Below are positions 16,077 to 26,330 of a DNA stretch of 64,000 nucleotides, in pieces (the first letter of the stretch is position 1; each line of letters opens with the position of its first letter). Source of the stretch: a virus; IMG/VR virus record IMGVR_UViG_3300031251_000005, positions 23,977 through 87,976 of that record, one strand, 5' to 3'. The notes under the pieces were generated by a model. It saw nothing but the letters and a program-made list of their open reading frames with translations, did no database searches and had not been told where the DNA came from. The translations under genes and the position numbers were made by a program.

Positions 16077-19000
16077 TTAAGCACCATGTGGTACTCTAGG
16101 TTCCCAACAACCTGGTGTTGGTGGAGTACCAAAATATTGTCCATTAATATCAATATATCCATTACTTAATATTTCTCCAGCCCCAATAGCAGGGCTGTTT
16201 GGTGCTGGTCTAGGATCGCCATATACTGCCCCTGGAAACCATAGATTTAAGTCACTAGCAAGTACACCTGCCACTAATCCAGTGGAAGTGTGAGTAATAT
16301 CTGTACTATTAACTTTTAATACATTATTAATAACATTACTAAAACTAGTACCAGGTATAGTAGTTGTATTACCAAACCCTACTGTTATATTTCCTCTTAC
16401 TAAATAGTTAGTAACATTACCAGCATTTAATACAACTTTACTACCACCAAAGGCACCAGTAGCATCAATAGCAACATTATTAGCATATACAAAATTAGCA
16501 AAAGGATCGCCATTATAGGAATAACTGTTATGTACCGCTGTTGCAGTTATGCCCATTGAAGGACCAATAGGTATTGAGCTTGGTGATACATTTCCAGTCC
16601 ATATGTAAGTATTATGAATAATAACCATATTTTGAGTTAAAGAACTAGTGATAGAACTAGTATCAAAGGTAGCTACAATACAGTCTATAAATAAGTTACC
16701 AACTGTTAATGAAATACCGGTACTACAGTTATGTTGAATAGCTATACCACATTGCTCTATAATATTTCCATGATATATTGTATTCTGTGAACCTTGTTCA
16801 CTATAGAAAGCAGAGCCATCGTTAGCATTACCACCAGTACCACATCTAGCTCTTAATACATAATTACCAAAACAGGTGTGTTTTGTACCAGCAGTACCTT
16901 GAATGTACAATAATGCACCACCATTTGATGAACATAAATTACCATCAATAAGTATATTATTTTTAATCTCATAACTATATGTATTACCACCAGAAACTTT
17001 TTCATTGTCAATATGCACAGTATAAGTTGTGGTATTAGTAACATAGTTATTAAAGAACTCAAAACTACATTCAGCCGCTGGTGAACAATGATTAGTCAGA
17101 TAAGTAGGTTGACACCAGTTAAATGAACAATACTCAAATCGTAAACCAGTCATTGGTGTGCTAGTTGGTACAGATTCTACTACCCTACATTTTTCAAATT
17201 TAAGACCATGGAATATAACATTAGATAACCCATTATTACTAGCCCTAAACATTGCAGTGGGCCCAAACACGCTAAAGTTTTGGTAAGTAGCAGACGGTGA
17301 GCTGGATGTAGATGAATGATAAAATACAATATATGTGCTATCAAAAATAAAATCACCAAAATTTACAAGATCTGTATAATCATTACCAGCATTACCAGTA
17401 CCATTAGTTTGGTTAACAGCTAATACTGCAGCTTTTGTAACACCACCAACATCATACGTAATATTTAATAACCAGATATCTGAGCCAGGATACCCGTTAC
17501 CAACCCATGGTAGTCTCCATAATCCACCACCACTACTTCCATACGGTTGCCAATAAGACCAATCTGAATTAACCACTTTACCATAATAACGAATTATTGG
17601 TTGTGGGTTAGTTAAGTTAGTTAAACGTCTAGGCATATATGGTTTGAAAACTATAGGTGCCCCAGTTGTACCTACCCAGTTGTTAGCATTATTACCAGTA
17701 AACCAAGTGCGCACAGGTGCACCACTATTACCAGCATATGTTCCCCAAGCCTCTCCATAGTCATATACACCATCAGCTGCTATATAAATAGTATCACCAG
17801 GACTTAAAGTTTTTCCGCTTAGTTTATAAATACTCTGCCAAGGACCAGTGGTACTACCAGATGTTATAGTAGTAGGTGCTAAACCTGTATTACTATCATT
17901 ACCAGCTACACTGTCAATGTAATATGAAGTACCAGAATCAGTAGGAATACTAGTAGGTATATTAGGTATTACTCTTTGACCATCAGTTGCTAAAAGAGAT
18001 CTATACTTAGAATGAATACCAAGTGTAGATGCTGCTAAATTACCTACAAATGTAGCTACCCCACTAGACACTGAATATCTAGTATTAATTACTTCATAAA
18101 TACCATTAGGTAAACCATTAGTTACATCAGTATTAAATGTGTATAAATTGGTATAGAAAGCTTTACCCATTAAGACGGTACCATTCCATGTGTATAGACC
18201 ATTATTAACAGTACAATTATAAGTACCATTTGGTAAATGAGCAGTAGCTACTGCTGTAGTTAAAGCTTGAAAGGTAGAAAATGTACCAGTTGCTGTTAAA
18301 GCAGTACCATCATAGGTAGCAGTTACATTAACACTAGCATAAATTACAGTATATAGATTACTAGCTGTTTTAAAAGCACTAGCTAAGTTAGCAAATGAGC
18401 TAAAAGTAGTAGGTGCACCTGAACCACCTGAACCGGGTGCACCAGTCCACCCGGTCCAACCAGTAGCACCAGTCCACCCGGTCCAACCAGTAGCACCCAT
18501 AGGACCAGCAGTACCTTGAGCACCAGTAGGACCTGGAGCACCAGTAGCTCCTGGTACACCTTGAATACCTTGAGCACCTTGAGCACCAGTAGGACCAGTC
18601 CATCCAGTTCCTGAAGTACCACCACCAGTGCCTAACTGTATTAAAGTAGTGCCATCATAAGTATATACTGCACCACTTACTCTATATGTTCCTGGGGGTA
18701 ACACAGCTAAACCCTGAGCACCTGTTAATAGTGAATAAAGATTAAAATAACCATGTGCATCTAAGACACTACCATCAAATGAAACTTGTAATGCAAAACT
18801 ACCCGCTGTATATACATGTGATATACCAATTGGTAATGTACCAGCTGTTTTAGCTGAGTATAAAGTTGATAAATTAGGGTATGCGTTTACAATAGATTTT
18901 GGTTGCCAGGTTACACCATCATACTGAAATATGGATAGTGTATCCATTGTAATAGCTAACATACCTTTTCTTAATCTAAGAACAGGTATTGCTGATAATG

Positions 19001-19133
19001 CCGCTTGATTGACTACCTCTCGATAGCCACCCACACCATATATTGCATCATGTGTAGCATATGGGTCTTGATCTGTAAAAGGTACAATCGGCCCTGGCAG
19101 ATTAATACCTGATAATGGAATTGCTGTAGTCAT
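16077..19133 (-). CDS. Tail fibre/spike with collagen-like segment and predicted beta-helix
   Basis: 1018 aa, AAGGAG before ATG 19133. Residues 1-170 are an N-terminal region with repeated short YDG-T modules. Residues ~176-235 (bases 18429-18608) are collagen-like Gly-X-Y repeats ([19 protein letters not shown]), which trimerise phage fibres. From ~400 the sequence [14 protein letters not shown]... and [13 protein letters not shown] marks the start of a right-handed parallel beta-helix of the pectate-lyase type, extending through asparagine-ladder-like repeats to the end. This is the architecture of receptor-binding or depolymerase spikes. No catalytic residues can be picked with confidence. 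Confidence 0.85.
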   Translation of the reverse strand: MTTAIPLSGINLPGPIVPFTDQDPYATHDAIYGVGGYREVVNQAALSAIPVLRLRKGMLAITMDTLSIFQYDGVTWQPKSIVNAYPNLSTLYSAKTAGTLPIGISHVYTAGSFALQVSFDGSVLDAHGYFNLYSLLTGAQGLAVLPPGTYRVSGAVYTYDGTTLIQLGTGGGTSGTGWTGPTGAQGAQGIQGVPGATGAPGPTGAQGTAGPMGATGWTGWTGATGWTGWTGAPGSGGSGAPTTFSSFANLASAFKTASNLYTVIYASVNVTATYDGTALTATGTFSTFQALTTAVATAHLPNGTYNCTVNNGLYTWNGTVLMGKAFYTNLYTFNTDVTNGLPNGIYEVINTRYSVSSGVATFVGNLAASTLGIHSKYRSLLATDGQRVIPNIPTSIPTDSGTSYYIDSVAGNDSNTGLAPTTITSGSTTGPWQSIYKLSGKTLSPGDTIYIAADGVYDYGEAWGTYAGNSGAPVRTWFTGNNANNWVGTTGAPIVFKPYMPRRLTNLTNPQPIIRYYGKVVNSDWSYWQPYGSSGGGLWRLPWVGNGYPGSDIWLLNITYDVGGVTKAAVLAVNQTNGTGNAGNDYTDLVNFGDFIFDSTYIVFYHSSTSSSPSATYQNFSVFGPTAMFRASNNGLSNVIFHGLKFEKCRVVESVPTSTPMTGLRFEYCSFNWCQPTYLTNHCSPAAECSFEFFNNYVTNTTTYTVHIDNEKVSGGNTYSYEIKNNILIDGNLCSSNGGALLYIQGTAGTKHTCFGNYVLRARCGTGGNANDGSAFYSEQGSQNTIYHGNIIEQCGIAIQHNCSTGISLTVGNLFIDCIVATFDTSSITSSLTQNMVIIHNTYIWTGNVSPSSIPIGPSMGITATAVHNSYSYNGDPFANFVYANNVAIDATGAFGGSKVVLNAGNVTNYLVRGNITVGFGNTTTIPGTSFSNVINNVLKVNSTDITHTSTGLVAGVLASDLNLWFPGAVYGDPRPAPNSPAIGAGEILSNGYIDINGQYFGTPPTPGCWEPRVPHGA

Positions 19134-19142
19134 TTTATCTCC

Positions 19143-19697
19143 TTACAACCAATTAATAGTAATATCTTTTCCAGTTTCTAGATTATTAAATCTTAATACG
19201 TTATATATTACTGGGTTTTTATTTGAATCTGTGATAGTTAGAGTAGACAATGTATAATCATTAAATTGTAAAGTACCAGCCTCAGTAACTAAGGTTGGCA
19301 TAGTAGGTAAACCAAAACTAGCTGGATATGCATAATAAGGATATTTACCACCAGCACAATTAAATATAGTAGTATTAACTAAACTAGTACTTAATAAATT
19401 ACCAGATAGTTTTAATACCTGATCTGGCATTAAATATCGTAAAGGACTAGTGCCATAATAAACGGGTTTAGTATTACTATCTAGAACTAAAACTGGATGA
19501 ATAGTATTAGCCTTTATTAATATCTTTTCTATGGTACTACCAGCAGTTACTATTGCTTCACTACTTAACCATTTTAATAAAGTTGGTTTTAATTTGGCAT
19601 CTATTTTATTACTAGCTAAGGCTAATTTAATTTGTTTAGCTTGATTACTAGTTAAACTACCATTTGCTGTTCTTTGTAAAGCTATTGAATCAGTCAT
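19143..19697 (-). CDS. Tail-fibre tip-like protein sharing C-terminus with next gene
   Basis: 184 aa, AAGGA before ATG 19697. Residues 1-70 are helical; residues ~110-184 (FNCAGGKYPYYAYPASFGLP... to DITINWL) match the last ~75 residues of the 429-aa protein at 19716-21005 (YNCSGGTYPYYAYPASFGLP... AITINWQ). This suggests a shared tip or attachment module. Placed between two fibre genes on the same strand with 9-18 nt gaps. Confidence 0.7.
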   Translation of the reverse strand: MTDSIALQRTANGSLTSNQAKQIKLALASNKIDAKLKPTLLKWLSSEAIVTAGSTIEKILIKANTIHPVLVLDSNTKPVYYGTSPLRYLMPDQVLKLSGNLLSTSLVNTTIFNCAGGKYPYYAYPASFGLPTMPTLVTEAGTLQFNDYTLSTLTITDSNKNPVIYNVLRFNNLETGKDITINWL

Positions 19698-19715
19698 TTT
19701 TATTATCCTTTTTTA

Positions 19716-21005
19716 TTACTGCCAGTTAATAGTAATAGCTGACCCAGTTTGTAAATTACTAAATCTAATTACATTATACAATTGAGTTACCTCAGCAGAA
19801 TTAGTAATGTTAATAGTAGTAATTGTATAATCTGAGAATTTAAAATTACCAGCTGAAGTTGCTATAGTTGTATTAGTAGGTAACCCAAAACTAGCAGGAT
19901 ATGCATAATAAGGGTAAGTTCCACCAGAACAATTATAAGTAACTGTTTTTGCAAAAGAACCAGACAAAGCAGTATTACCTAAGGCTTTAATTTGTAAAGC
20001 TGTTAATGAAGCTGCATTACTAATACCCCAATATAATGAAGAGGTAAACAATACAGTAACACTTTGTGAAGTAGTGTGAGTGCCATCACTAGCAGTTAAA
20101 GTATAAATAGTATTAGCTGTTAAATTAGCATTACTAACCGTATATGAACCTAATGACGGGTCTATAGCACCAATACCATTATTTAAACTCAAAGAGGTAA
20201 ATGCTGAGTTAGGATTCCAAGTAAGGGTTACAGAAGGAACTGTAGTGCCTATTTGTACATTAGTTACTGAACTAGCAAAGTTAGAAATCTTTAATGTATT
20301 AGCTGAATTACTCAACATTAATACACCATTAACAATAGCAAAGTCTGGACCTAGAGTATTAAATAAAGTACTAGAATTACTAAATTGATTAGCTAACTTA
20401 TTTACATCTTTTCTTAGATTAGCTATTAAAGCCAATACTTTATCTATTCTATCTGATAAATAAGCTCCAGATAATACAGGTACTCTAGTGCTAACTAAAG
20501 CTAAGTATATTTTATTCATAGCTATTTGCAAAGCATTTAACCCTGTCAAATCAGTTAGAATATTGTGCGTGTGAGGACCTGTGGGATATACCTGTGGTTT
20601 ATTTAATACTTCACTCCAAGTAACTGGAGCCCCACCTAAAGTAGCAATAGCTGCTCGTAACTGAGTGGTTAAAGAAGAGTTCTCCCCTTCAGCTCCACCA
20701 ACTGCTTGATAAGTTAAAGAGACATTACCATTAATTGATTGATTCAGAATTTTAATAGCACCTGCTACTTCAAAACCAGTTAATGCTGTGATATCTGAAT
20801 CTAATGATAGGAATACATAATCTATTCCTAATGTTAAAAATTGTTGAGTTATTAAACCCTGAATTACTACAGACTTAGTATAAAATAACCCATATTCTGG
20901 TACTACAACTGAACCAATCGTGGCTGACAGTGTATGTACCTCATCTGGAATTAAATTATTAGGACTGACAGCAGTAGGGTCAAAAGCATGTGTATACACT
21001 GCCAT
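19716..21005 (-). CDS. Tail fibre protein, paralog with shared attachment and tip domains
   Basis: 429 aa, GGGAGAAAA before ATG 21005. The N-terminal ~115 residues (HAFDPTAVSPNNLIPDEVH..., GFEVAGAIKIL, LTYQAVGG) are shared with the proteins at 21475-23946 and 23948-24931, and are probably the module that docks the fibre to the baseplate. Residues ~235-320 look like an Ig-like beta domain (VTLTWNPNSAFTSLSLNNG...). The last ~75 residues are the YPYYAYPASFGLP tip module shared with the gene at 19143. Confidence 0.75.
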   Translation of the reverse strand: MAVYTHAFDPTAVSPNNLIPDEVHTLSATIGSVVVPEYGLFYTKSVVIQGLITQQFLTLGIDYVFLSLDSDITALTGFEVAGAIKILNQSINGNVSLTYQAVGGAEGENSSLTTQLRAAIATLGGAPVTWSEVLNKPQVYPTGPHTHNILTDLTGLNALQIAMNKIYLALVSTRVPVLSGAYLSDRIDKVLALIANLRKDVNKLANQFSNSSTLFNTLGPDFAIVNGVLMLSNSANTLKISNFASSVTNVQIGTTVPSVTLTWNPNSAFTSLSLNNGIGAIDPSLGSYTVSNANLTANTIYTLTASDGTHTTSQSVTVLFTSSLYWGISNAASLTALQIKALGNTALSGSFAKTVTYNCSGGTYPYYAYPASFGLPTNTTIATSAGNFKFSDYTITTINITNSAEVTQLYNVIRFSNLQTGSAITINWQ

Positions 21006-21033
21006 TAATTTTCTCCCTATTTATAGGCAAATA

Positions 21034-21063
21034 AGCAATTAGCCTTAATTAAGGCTAATTGCT
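21034..21063 (-). terminator. 30-nt perfect palindrome
   Basis: AGCAATTAGCCTTAA followed by its reverse complement, between two minus-strand fibre genes. Confidence 0.65.
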
Positions 21064-21088
21064 ATTTATTATTTTTTTGAAATAGTAT

Positions 21089-21472
21089 TTATGGCAAAGT
21101 AATAGGTATATTATTATTAGTCGCAGATGTTTTAATTTTTATTAAAGCTTCAGGATCTAATAAACCTTTTGTTACTGCATCCTCAATTAAAGCTGCTGCA
21201 TCTACAAATTCACCTAATTCAATTGTACTAAAGAAAATAGGATATTCTTTAGCTAAATTATTAGAATTAACTATACCACCTATAGCTGCTTTAATATCTT
21301 GAATAAATGCAGTTATATTTGGGGTAGTAGATGGTGGTAATATTGCAGCAAGAGTAGCTGCTTCTTCATCTGTAATTTCTACTGAGCCGGATGGAAGTAA
21401 AGCCTCTCCACCGTTACTAATATCTTCATCAGATAAATAATGTACTACGTTATTTGTATCTTTATAATGCAT
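21089..21472 (-). CDS. Probable tail-fibre assembly/accessory protein
   Basis: 127 aa, GAGGAATTAAAA before ATG 21472, 2 nt after the stop of the upstream fibre gene. The N-terminus (MHYKDTNNVVHYLSD ... VEITDEEAATLAAI) has the pattern common in phage tail-fibre chaperones and small fibre-associated proteins (a YKD-x-NxV strand pair followed by ITxEEA). The rest is helical. Role inferred from pattern and its position directly behind an 823-aa fibre gene. Confidence 0.6.
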   Translation of the reverse strand: MHYKDTNNVVHYLSDEDISNGGEALLPSGSVEITDEEAATLAAILPPSTTPNITAFIQDIKAAIGGIVNSNNLAKEYPIFFSTIELGEFVDAAALIEDAVTKGLLDPEALIKIKTSATNNNIPITLP

Positions 21473-21474
21473 TT

Positions 21475-23946
21475 TTAATTCCTCAACTCAGACCAGGTAT
21501 TTACACCAGTAGTATTATTCATATTAACTAAATACGATTTGCCATTTGGTACTGCAAAAGTTATAGATGCTGTGCTGAATGCAACTGAAGATAATGAACC
21601 TACATTTGTATATCCATCTACAGCTGCAGAAATACTACCACCAGCAGCCCCGTTATTTGCTGATACTGTTACTAATATATCTTGCCCAGTGGTATTATAA
21701 TAGGTAGTATTAAGTGCTCTTATTAAAGTACCACCGGTACCAATATGTTGTAAAGTCCTACCAGAGGTAACATTAGCGATGTTAGTAATATCTTGACCAC
21801 CAATAGGCTGTACTAAAGTGGGGCTACTATCCCAAGTACCAGCTGTTGTTTCTGCAATATCAAAATAACCAACTACACGATATTGTGAGTTAGCAACTAC
21901 TGCTGCTTGTGAATAAACAACATTAGCTGATGTAGCAGCAGTAGAAATAATAGTAGGGGCAGTAGTTAATAAATTAGATTCATCTAATTTTAAACCACCA
22001 CTAGCATTAGCAACACACAATACTGGTGAACCAGCATTATAAGCAATCAATACAATAAATCTATTAGAAGCTACTACACTACTATTTTGAGTACCTAGTG
22101 TTGCAGTAGATGGTATTACCAGAGGTGTTACATTTACAGATACATTAGGAATAGTAGAACCATCAGTAAGGGTACTTGATCTAAAATCTAACACTGTAGA
22201 TGGCACTGAAATAGTTAAAGTATGTGTAGAACTATTCGCTGTTACAGATAGAGCAGTTAACTGACTAGATGGGGTAATAATACCATGACCAGGATTTTGT
22301 AAAACCCATTTATTAAGTGTACCATCCCATTGTAACAATAATCTATGACCAGGTCCTGTAATATCCCCTAGTGCTAATGGTAAATTAGCACCTTTAACAA
22401 TTGTGTGAGCTGTAGTAGCATTAGCAGCGAATGTAGGGGTAGTAGTAGTGTTTACTGCGCCTGCTCTAACAGCTAATAACATCCCATCATATAAGGTAGT
22501 AATTGCTGGTGTAAAGGTTGCAGTAATTGCATCTGAAGTACCACCAGCTGGTGCTGTAACAAGACTACCAGATTGTATTACAGAGTTAGTAGCATACCCA
22601 GTTAAAATGTTATTTAAACTAAGAGTATTAGTGTAATTACTTAATGCAGTAGCTAAAGCTGTATTTGTTATATAAGTATTTAAATAACTAGTTACCCAAC
22701 TATACACAGAGGCTATAGTAGGATAATGTGTATCACTAGGTGATCCACTATTATAATCTGCAGAATATGTTGCTGAGGTTACTTTATTACTCACATTCTC
22801 AGAAGTATAGTTAAGTGCAGATGGTATAACAAGCCAGTTTGTAGCTGTTTGACCAGGGGCATCGATAAGTGCTCTAATAACCGTACCAACTGGTTCTGTA
22901 ACACTATTTAAAGTACCCGCTACTGTAAGAGTCCACATATCCCCCTTTTTAACAGTTCCAGTGGTACCACTACCACCTGTAACTGGAAAGAGATTAGTAG
23001 AAGCATTATATCCACCACGATCATTAACCGTGTTAAGTCCAGCAGCATCAGTATAGGCTTTAGCAGCGTTGAGAGCAGCAGTAGCAGCAGCATTTGCTGC
23101 ACCAGCTGCATCAAACGCACTAGCTGATTGAGAAGATGCTGTACCTAAACTTAAGCCAGAAATAGCATTAGTTAAAGCTGTTGGTGTAACATAATCTGTA
23201 TTAGCTACCGCCGCTGAGAATGCCCCTGAACCATTGCCTTTAATAATACCAGAAATAGTATTAAAACTACCTACTGCATTATTTAACTGTGCGGTAACCC
23301 AAGTGGTAGTAGCAAAACTACCAGATAAAATACCACTATTACTTAATGTAGTATTCCATGAATTAACTTGTGTTTTAAGAGTAGCAATATCTGTTTGTGC
23401 ATTAGCAAAAGAACTATTAATAAAGGTAAGATACGTTGATGGAGTACCTAATGAATCTGCTATAGCTTGTAATTTATTTGTAAATAAATTAGTTACATTA
23501 GTATTATTTAGATCTAAATTTAAAGTTGGATTGTTTAATACTGCAGCATCACCAGTAAATAATAACCAATTATCAATCAAGGTTCTATCAAACACACCAG
23601 CTGCTGTAATTTCTGCAGCTAGAATTGGATCATTACCACCACCTACTGCATGGTAAGTTAAAGTAATGTTACTCCAGTTTGTATAATTAGTTAATAAGAT
23701 ATAACTATATACTTCTTTACCGGTTTGTCCTGATCTTACAGAAAACAAAGGAGAATAAATAAAATCTGCATATTCAGTTAACTGTATTGGGGAACCACCA
23801 GAAACTGGTGATCCATATACAGTCAATCCTGAAGTATAAAATGGGCCTTGTGTAGGTACTATATCTGGTTCTGTAATGGAGTTAATTACTTCATTAGTTA
23901 TCAGATTTGCCACAAGAACACCAGTGGGGTCAAATGCTACTGTCAT
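21475..23946 (-). CDS. Long tail fibre protein (823 aa)
   Basis: Shares the N-terminal attachment module with 19716-21005 and 23948-24931 (VAFDPTGVLVANLITNEV..., GKEVYSYILL, LTYHAVGG). A coiled, Ala/Asn-rich shaft follows (ASAFDAAGAANAAATAALNA) and then beta-rich repeats typical of trimeric fibres (KGDMWTLTVAGTLNSV motif). The C-terminus lies at 21475, 2 nt from the accessory gene. Ribosome site AGGATT before ATG 23946, 1 nt after the neighbouring stop. Confidence 0.8.
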   Translation of the reverse strand: MTVAFDPTGVLVANLITNEVINSITEPDIVPTQGPFYTSGLTVYGSPVSGGSPIQLTEYADFIYSPLFSVRSGQTGKEVYSYILLTNYTNWSNITLTYHAVGGGNDPILAAEITAAGVFDRTLIDNWLLFTGDAAVLNNPTLNLDLNNTNVTNLFTNKLQAIADSLGTPSTYLTFINSSFANAQTDIATLKTQVNSWNTTLSNSGILSGSFATTTWVTAQLNNAVGSFNTISGIIKGNGSGAFSAAVANTDYVTPTALTNAISGLSLGTASSQSASAFDAAGAANAAATAALNAAKAYTDAAGLNTVNDRGGYNASTNLFPVTGGSGTTGTVKKGDMWTLTVAGTLNSVTEPVGTVIRALIDAPGQTATNWLVIPSALNYTSENVSNKVTSATYSADYNSGSPSDTHYPTIASVYSWVTSYLNTYITNTALATALSNYTNTLSLNNILTGYATNSVIQSGSLVTAPAGGTSDAITATFTPAITTLYDGMLLAVRAGAVNTTTTPTFAANATTAHTIVKGANLPLALGDITGPGHRLLLQWDGTLNKWVLQNPGHGIITPSSQLTALSVTANSSTHTLTISVPSTVLDFRSSTLTDGSTIPNVSVNVTPLVIPSTATLGTQNSSVVASNRFIVLIAYNAGSPVLCVANASGGLKLDESNLLTTAPTIISTAATSANVVYSQAAVVANSQYRVVGYFDIAETTAGTWDSSPTLVQPIGGQDITNIANVTSGRTLQHIGTGGTLIRALNTTYYNTTGQDILVTVSANNGAAGGSISAAVDGYTNVGSLSSVAFSTASITFAVPNGKSYLVNMNNTTGVNTWSELRN

Positions 23947-23947
23947 A

Positions 23948-24931
23948 TTAGAATCCTATTGCGAAGTATGTAATTAAGCGATTATTAATTAGATTTGTAG
24001 TATCATAGGTAACAGCTACATCTACACCACTTTTAGTAGGTATTTTGTTTTTTACTCTGTCATTACTAATACCAATTGAATTATCTGCAAAATAAATGCT
24101 AGGTATAAAAAATAAGCACTGATTGCCAAATGGTGGATCAACAAAATTAATATGACTAGGAGCATTACCATATGCAAACTGTATTGAACCAACTTTAATA
24201 GTTAATCCTTTAAAAATTGTAAAGCTATAATGCTGTAAATCAGGTGGTATTGTTTTTGCTTGATTTTCAGGTTTTAATGCTGCTATAAAATTAGTAATCA
24301 TACTAGCCATTGTATTGTTATTATCATTAACCGAGTTCATTAAACTCATAAATGGTTCTACAATAGTATTTAAATAGACTTGTGAGTAATCCTGAATATC
24401 ATCTACATGTACACCACGAGCCGGTGATTGTAGTGCATTAGCTATATTATCTAATCCCTGATAGATTTGATTCATACCAGAAAATTGACTCAACGCTTCA
24501 GTATGTGGTGTAGGAGGAAATACTGTAGGTGCAGTACTCCAGTCTACATTTACATACTGAGCTGCTAATGCAATAAGACCATCTGTAATAGCTAGACTAG
24601 GTGCAGTAACATAATCACCACCTATAGTTTGATAATTTACTTTATATACCCCAACTACCCAATTAGGTATTAGAGTAATAGTACCATAAATTTCTTTACC
24701 TACAGAATCACTGGCTTGTGCCCAGTGATGAGTTAGATAATAATCAACACCTTCAGTTAAAGTATTACCAGATGCATCAACTATATATAAACTATCACCA
24801 TAAAATGGCGCTGCTTCTGGCACTATTAGAAAAGCCTGCTGTCCAATACCAGCAGTAACACTGTGTGCTTCATTAATTATTTTATTTAACGGGTTAATTC
24901 CCGTACTATCAAAAGCTGGAATTGATGGCAT
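23948..24931 (-). CDS. Short tail fibre/baseplate-attached protein
   Basis: 327 aa, GAGGA before ATG 24931. It starts with the same attachment module (PAFDSTGINPLNKIINEAH..., VGKEIYGTITL, VNYQTIGG) as the two longer fibres, followed by a helical middle (MNQIYQGLDNIANALQ) and a beta C-terminal domain. It is the first gene of the minus-strand fibre operon, divergent from 25069. Confidence 0.72.
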   Translation of the reverse strand: MPSIPAFDSTGINPLNKIINEAHSVTAGIGQQAFLIVPEAAPFYGDSLYIVDASGNTLTEGVDYYLTHHWAQASDSVGKEIYGTITLIPNWVVGVYKVNYQTIGGDYVTAPSLAITDGLIALAAQYVNVDWSTAPTVFPPTPHTEALSQFSGMNQIYQGLDNIANALQSPARGVHVDDIQDYSQVYLNTIVEPFMSLMNSVNDNNNTMASMITNFIAALKPENQAKTIPPDLQHYSFTIFKGLTIKVGSIQFAYGNAPSHINFVDPPFGNQCLFFIPSIYFADNSIGISNDRVKNKIPTKSGVDVAVTYDTTNLINNRLITYFAIGF

Positions 24932-25068
24932 GTTAATCCTCGTTTTTAAATAGGGATAAATCCTATTTTCATATGATTAAGCTTCTATGAAGTGTGATTC
25001 ATACATTATTATAATAATGCAGCAAATGATATGACTACCAAAAAGCTACTATTTATCTAGGAGACCAT

Positions 25069-26277
25069 ATGTATAATATAAATGAAGTATTGGTTAGAAA
25101 GAATAGATCATGGTCTACTATTGACTTTTCTACTATTACTGTACAGCAATTAATTAGTGACTATAATTTAGTATTGATTAAAATATCACCAAGTGATTCT
25201 ACTTTATTACTTCAATATAATTTAATTGAGTTTCCAGGTATCTATTTAGTTGATAACCTTACTACTATATCTAATTTTATTAGTAGTTTTAATGGGGAAT
25301 TACCAGATGCTATTTATCCACAAAAAAGTTTATCTACCGCTAAGTATATAACTTATAGCGATTTATTTGGTTTTGGTTTAGATGCAAATAGAGTAGCATA
25401 TTCTTCTTCTGTTTTAAATTACAATGTAAATTATTTACCAGATATTTGTATATCTAAACCTGATTCATATCCAAATGAAATATCTACTCTACATAATAAA
25501 GTATTATATACTGTAAATGGTAAGATTGTGTTTGAAGTTATTGAGAATGAGAAAGCTTATTTAGTAAAAGGAGCTAATATTTTAGATAGGTATAAGTCAC
25601 AACATTTAGGAATTATAGATTTCTCAGCTTTAGGTGGTTTTACTAAAACTATATTGGATACTACTCATGTAAGTATCTTTTCAGCAGATGATAGAAAAGC
25701 AATAATGTATATTACTTTACCTGAACCTATGGCTGGTAAAACACCTTTATTAGTAGTAAATGGTAATCTAAGAATTATGGAAGATATATATACAGTTATC
25801 AATAGTACACAGATTGCAATTAAATTAGATTATTTACAAATGTTAAATGATGTATCTGGAATGAAAGCTTCTGATGTAAATTGGGTATCTGCTGTTAACG
25901 GTAATGATGATGGGTTTAATTTAGCTACTGTAAATCCAACTGCTTATTTAACTAGTGGCACTTCAGCTGTAATATTAGTAGATACTACAGAATTAAGTAT
26001 GGATAAAATAAATCTATTGCCAACTGGATTTGCAGAGAGATATGTTTCATCAGAAATTCCTACTGGAATTATGTTTCTACAAGATGGTACTATTGGAGAT
26101 TATAATACAACTGCTATTACTTATTATGGTAATGAAATATCTACTAGTAAACCTAAGTCTATAAATATGTTAAAAGATACAATACCATCAAATAAAGTAG
26201 TAGGTGTTAATAATGCTAATTTAACTTTTGATAGTACTTTATCTTCAGCAGTTATAGTAGATTTATATATTCTATAA
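25069..26277 (+). CDS. Probable virion structural protein
   Basis: 402 aa, AGGAGACCAT before ATG 25069. Beta-rich, Asn/Thr/Ser-rich, with no enzyme motif. It opens the + strand block that contains further virion proteins at 27753 and 29042 and the spike at 32666, so a baseplate or tail role is likely but unproven. The family is not recognised. Confidence 0.6.
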   Translation: MYNINEVLVRKNRSWSTIDFSTITVQQLISDYNLVLIKISPSDSTLLLQYNLIEFPGIYLVDNLTTISNFISSFNGELPDAIYPQKSLSTAKYITYSDLFGFGLDANRVAYSSSVLNYNVNYLPDICISKPDSYPNEISTLHNKVLYTVNGKIVFEVIENEKAYLVKGANILDRYKSQHLGIIDFSALGGFTKTILDTTHVSIFSADDRKAIMYITLPEPMAGKTPLLVVNGNLRIMEDIYTVINSTQIAIKLDYLQMLNDVSGMKASDVNWVSAVNGNDDGFNLATVNPTAYLTSGTSAVILVDTTELSMDKINLLPTGFAERYVSSEIPTGIMFLQDGTIGDYNTTAITYYGNEISTSKPKSINMLKDTIPSNKVVGVNNANLTFDSTLSSAVIVDLYIL

Positions 26278-26330
26278 TTATATACTAAACAGTGATATTC
26301 TATGACTCATAAATCGTAGGAATATATTCC

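Noticed and set aside
18383-18625. Hydrophobic Leu/Val-rich minus-strand frame
   Set aside because: Out-of-frame reading of the collagen-like GXY repeats of the fibre gene.
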